Origin: an uncultured Bacteroidales bacterium
GTDB taxonomy: Bacteria > Bacteroidota > Bacteroidia > Bacteroidales > Bacteroidaceae
Direction of reading: 5' to 3'
Length of the DNA stretch: 64,000 bases
Assembly: GCA_902802815.1 (NCBI GenBank)
Contig: CADCNQ010000010.1
Span: 1-64,000 of the forward strand
The notes under the pieces were generated by a model, which saw nothing but the letters and a program-made list of their open reading frames with translations, searched no databases and was not told the DNA's origin. Position numbers and translations under genes: made by a program. The number at the start of each line of letters is the position of its first letter. Positions within the stretch are counted from its first letter, which is position 1. This document shows positions 62,157 to 64,000 of the stretch, in pieces.

Positions 62157-63203
62157 TCAGTCGGCTGAATTGTCGTTATCTTCTTCTGTGGCTTCCAGTT
62201 CGGGTGTGATGGCTACGGCAAACTGCTCCTCGGGCAGTTTCAGCGTGTAGAGCGCTCCCTCCAGACGTCGTATGAGACCGCGCTTCATCTTCTCCGGAGC
62301 ATAGACAAAGCCTTCCACCACGATGACGCGGTTGTTTTCCTCGTCCACGCGTGAGAAGCTGACGTAGGGACCTCCCATGCAGTCGCCCTTCACCACCCAC
62401 AGACCGCGCATCTCGTAGGCGAACTTGCCGTGAACGGCAATCGGCTTGACAACGGTGCACAGCGTGTCGGTGGTCATAAACATACCCGCTCTCTCGCCGG
62501 GCAGGTTCTTTTCCATGACGCTGTCGCGTTTCCAGCAGACGTAGCGCTTGTTGAATGTCTCAGGACCTTCGTAGGGATAGGAGTACATCACCATGTTCAT
62601 CATGCCGGTGGCGGTGTTGTTGGACACCCAGAAGAAATCCTTTCCCGTCTTCCACGAATTGAGTTCCTTAGGAGCCCAGAGCTCGCAGTCGAAGATTTCC
62701 TTCGCCAGTTCGGAGGCCCGCTTCGAGTGCTGCTTGCGGAGCTCCACGATGAGACGGTTCATCTCCATCTTGGTGATGAAGTCGATGATTTCCTGTTTGT
62801 GCTCCTGACAGAACACAGCGAACTCGCTGTTGGACGGTGAGTTGATGGTCATCACGAGCTGGTTTTTCGCCCACTTGTTCATCTTGTATTTGATGCGTGT
62901 GCGTGTGAACTCCTTGTCGTTGATATTCACGATGATGATATTTCGGAAGATGTTGAGGACGCGGTTGAAGTTCTGGGGATTCGACTGCGAGATGCGGAAC
63001 GAGCGTTCCGACTGCGGCAGCATGGGTACGTCGGTGTCGAGCACATCGAAGAGGGCGCGTCCCGTGGGAGCTTTCCATGTTTTTGTGTCCATCACCACGA
63101 GTACTTCGTAGGGGCGTCCGGAAGCCTCGGGGAAATAGGGGCTCTCGTCGCAGGAGGAAAAAAGCGCTGCAGCAAAGAGCAGAAAAAAGAGTGTTTTTTT
63201 CAT
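62157..63203 (-). CDS. DUF4837 lipoprotein
   Basis: A 348-residue lipoprotein. The signal MKKTLFFLLFAAALFSSC has its lipobox Cys at 18. Two repeated alpha/beta blocks (RNIIIVNINDKEF, NIVMTINSPS-like LVMTINSPSNSEFAVF, and MGGPYVSFSRVDEENNRVIV) and an acidic C-terminus ending DNDNSAD are typical of DUF4837 in Bacteroidetes. Envelope role unknown. It lies between rlmN and the PdxA-like gene, all on one strand. Confidence 0.9.
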   Translation of the reverse strand: MKKTLFFLLFAAALFSSCDESPYFPEASGRPYEVLVVMDTKTWKAPTGRALFDVLDTDVPMLPQSERSFRISQSNPQNFNRVLNIFRNIIIVNINDKEFTRTRIKYKMNKWAKNQLVMTINSPSNSEFAVFCQEHKQEIIDFITKMEMNRLIVELRKQHSKRASELAKEIFDCELWAPKELNSWKTGKDFFWVSNNTATGMMNMVMYSYPYEGPETFNKRYVCWKRDSVMEKNLPGERAGMFMTTDTLCTVVKPIAVHGKFAYEMRGLWVVKGDCMGGPYVSFSRVDEENNRVIVVEGFVYAPEKMKRGLIRRLEGALYTLKLPEEQFAVAITPELEATEEDNDNSAD

Positions 63204-63231
63204 ATTTCAGGTTATCGTTTATCGTCTTTTG

Positions 63232-64000
63232 TTATCGTTTTGAATTCAGCAGTCCGCAGGCGGCATAGATGTCCTGACCGCGGGAGGCTCTGATGGTGCT
63301 GATGATGCCGCTCATGCTGAGTGTGTCGCGCATCCACACCAGTGTGTCGTCCGCAGCTCCCTGGAATTCTGTGTCGGGGATGGTGTGGAAATGTATGAGA
63401 TTCACTCTCACACCCTTTATGGGCGAGAGAAGGCGGATGAGTTCCTTCACGTGCCGCGGTGTGTCATTGAGCCCTTTGAAGACTATGTATTCGAATGAGA
63501 GGCGTCGCTGCTTCGACCAGTCGTATTTCTTCAGCACCTTAAGTCCGTCGTCCAGCGGGAAACCTCCTTCAGCAGGCATCATACTCTTGCGCCCCTCGTG
63601 AAACGGATTGTGGAGCGACAGAGCCAGATGGCAGGGACTCTCCTTTATAAACCGTTCCATCTTGTCCTTCACGCCTACGGTTGATACTGTGATGCGGCGG
63701 GGACTCCATGCAAGGGAGTAGGGCGACATGAGAAGCTGTGTGCTGCGCATCACGGCATCGAGGTTGTCCATCGGTTCGCCCTGACCCATATACACGATAT
63801 TCGTCAGCCGTTCCCATTCGGGCAGCGAGTATATCTGGTTGAGTATGTCGCGCGGTGTGCAGTCTCCCTGGAATCCCTGACGTCCGGTCATGCAGAAGCG
63901 GCAACCCATGCGGCATCCCACTTGCGACGATACACAGAGCGTGGCCCTGTCGTCGTCGGGGATGAATACCGCCTCCACGCTGAGTCCGTTTGCGGTGGGG
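63232..64000 (-). CDS. rlmN: RlmN, 23S rRNA A2503 methyltransferase (3' part, cut by window edge)
   Basis: Radical-SAM enzyme that methylates C2 of A2503 in 23S rRNA and A37 in some tRNAs. About 256 C-terminal residues are visible and the frame runs off the right edge (ANGLSVEAVFIPDDDRATLC). It has CRMGCRFCMTG for the 4Fe-4S cluster, MGQGEPMDN, LSLHNPFHEGR and the C-terminal methyl-carrying Cys in AACGLLNSK. Downstream of the stop are three ACGATAA-like short repeats before DUF4837. Confidence 0.95.
   Translation of the reverse strand, partial: PTANGLSVEAVFIPDDDRATLCVSSQVGCRMGCRFCMTGRQGFQGDCTPRDILNQIYSLPEWERLTNIVYMGQGEPMDNLDAVMRSTQLLMSPYSLAWSPRRITVSTVGVKDKMERFIKESPCHLALSLHNPFHEGRKSMMPAEGGFPLDDGLKVLKKYDWSKQRRLSFEYIVFKGLNDTPRHVKELIRLLSPIKGVRVNLIHFHTIPDTEFQGAADDTLVWMRDTLSMSGIISTIRASRGQDIYAACGLLNSKR

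Noticed and set aside
1..64000. tRNA or rRNA genes
   Set aside because: I saw no cloverleaf with a GGTTCRA-type T arm or rRNA sequence when reading the intergenic regions; a tRNAscan or Infernal run would settle it.

Overview
The window looks like a Bacteroidales chromosome segment, most likely Prevotellaceae. The evidence is the repeated -7 box TAnnTTTG with no Shine-Dalgarno-like leaders, type III glutamine synthetase, the DUF4492-cydA-cydB and rpmB-rpmG-DUF4295-ftsY gene orders, BACON lipoproteins, C-terminal YDxxGRR...KGIYI tails on secreted enzymes, and TonB-dependent thiamine uptake. I saw no rRNA, tRNA, CRISPR array, intact transposase or prophage.

Layout. 0-1.3 kb: hisH-hisA (minus). 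1.5-5.1 kb: a secreted pectate lyase, then a decayed M13 peptidase gene. 5.1-5.6 kb: an intergenic stretch packed with helically phased repeats. 5.6-10.8 kb: cytochrome bd oxidase operon and an N-domain-less ClpB. 10.8-14.8 kb (minus): aguA-aguB-glnN, which turns agmatine into putrescine and ammonia and captures ammonia as glutamine. 15-18 kb: Nif3 and zinc-ribbon pair, HSDR_N-domain protein, holA. 18.9-25.1 kb: HTH regulator, patatin-luxS-DUF3089, a 324-bp inverted-repeat element, then DUF2156 and GNAT genes. 25.2-33.2 kb: rpsA, GH43, a carbohydrate-binding protein, a BACON lipoprotein, pfkA and a PlsC-like acyltransferase. 33.3-36.8 kb: a TPP riboswitch and a thiamine operon (TonB receptor, PnuT, thiamine pyrophosphokinase).

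36.9-48.2 kb is a run of about twelve same-strand lipid genes: N-acyltransferase, acyltransferase, GNAT, ketosynthase, ACP, two hotdog dehydratases, MMPL exporter, CrtI-like oxidoreductase, FabG, LolA-like carrier and thioesterase. It resembles aryl-polyene/flexirubin clusters but lacks, within the window, the ammonia-lyase, CoA ligase and glycosyltransferase, so its product is open. 48.3-52.6 kb holds rpmB-rpmG-DUF4295-ftsY-rimO-HU and a membrane-spanning HU/LysM-like fusion. 52.6-57.3 kb: a GH128-like hydrolase, a second repeat-rich intergenic region and a second decayed M13 gene. 57.3-61.5 kb (minus): an inositol-lipid operon (NTP-transferase/ATP-grasp fusion, CDP-alcohol transferase, HAD hydrolase, myo-inositol-phosphate synthase). 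61.5-64 kb: a shrunken PdxA-like protein, DUF4837 and the 3' part of rlmN.

The least expected signals are non-coding. Three intergenic loci (5.5, 23.5 and 56.3 kb) share one architecture: a CG-rich near-palindrome, an A/T run and exactly three 9-bp direct repeats whose sequence differs by locus. Two of these loci also share a near-identical promoter, leader and 10-codon ORF. Upstream of the cyd operon there is an array of five forward and five inverted 11-bp repeats.
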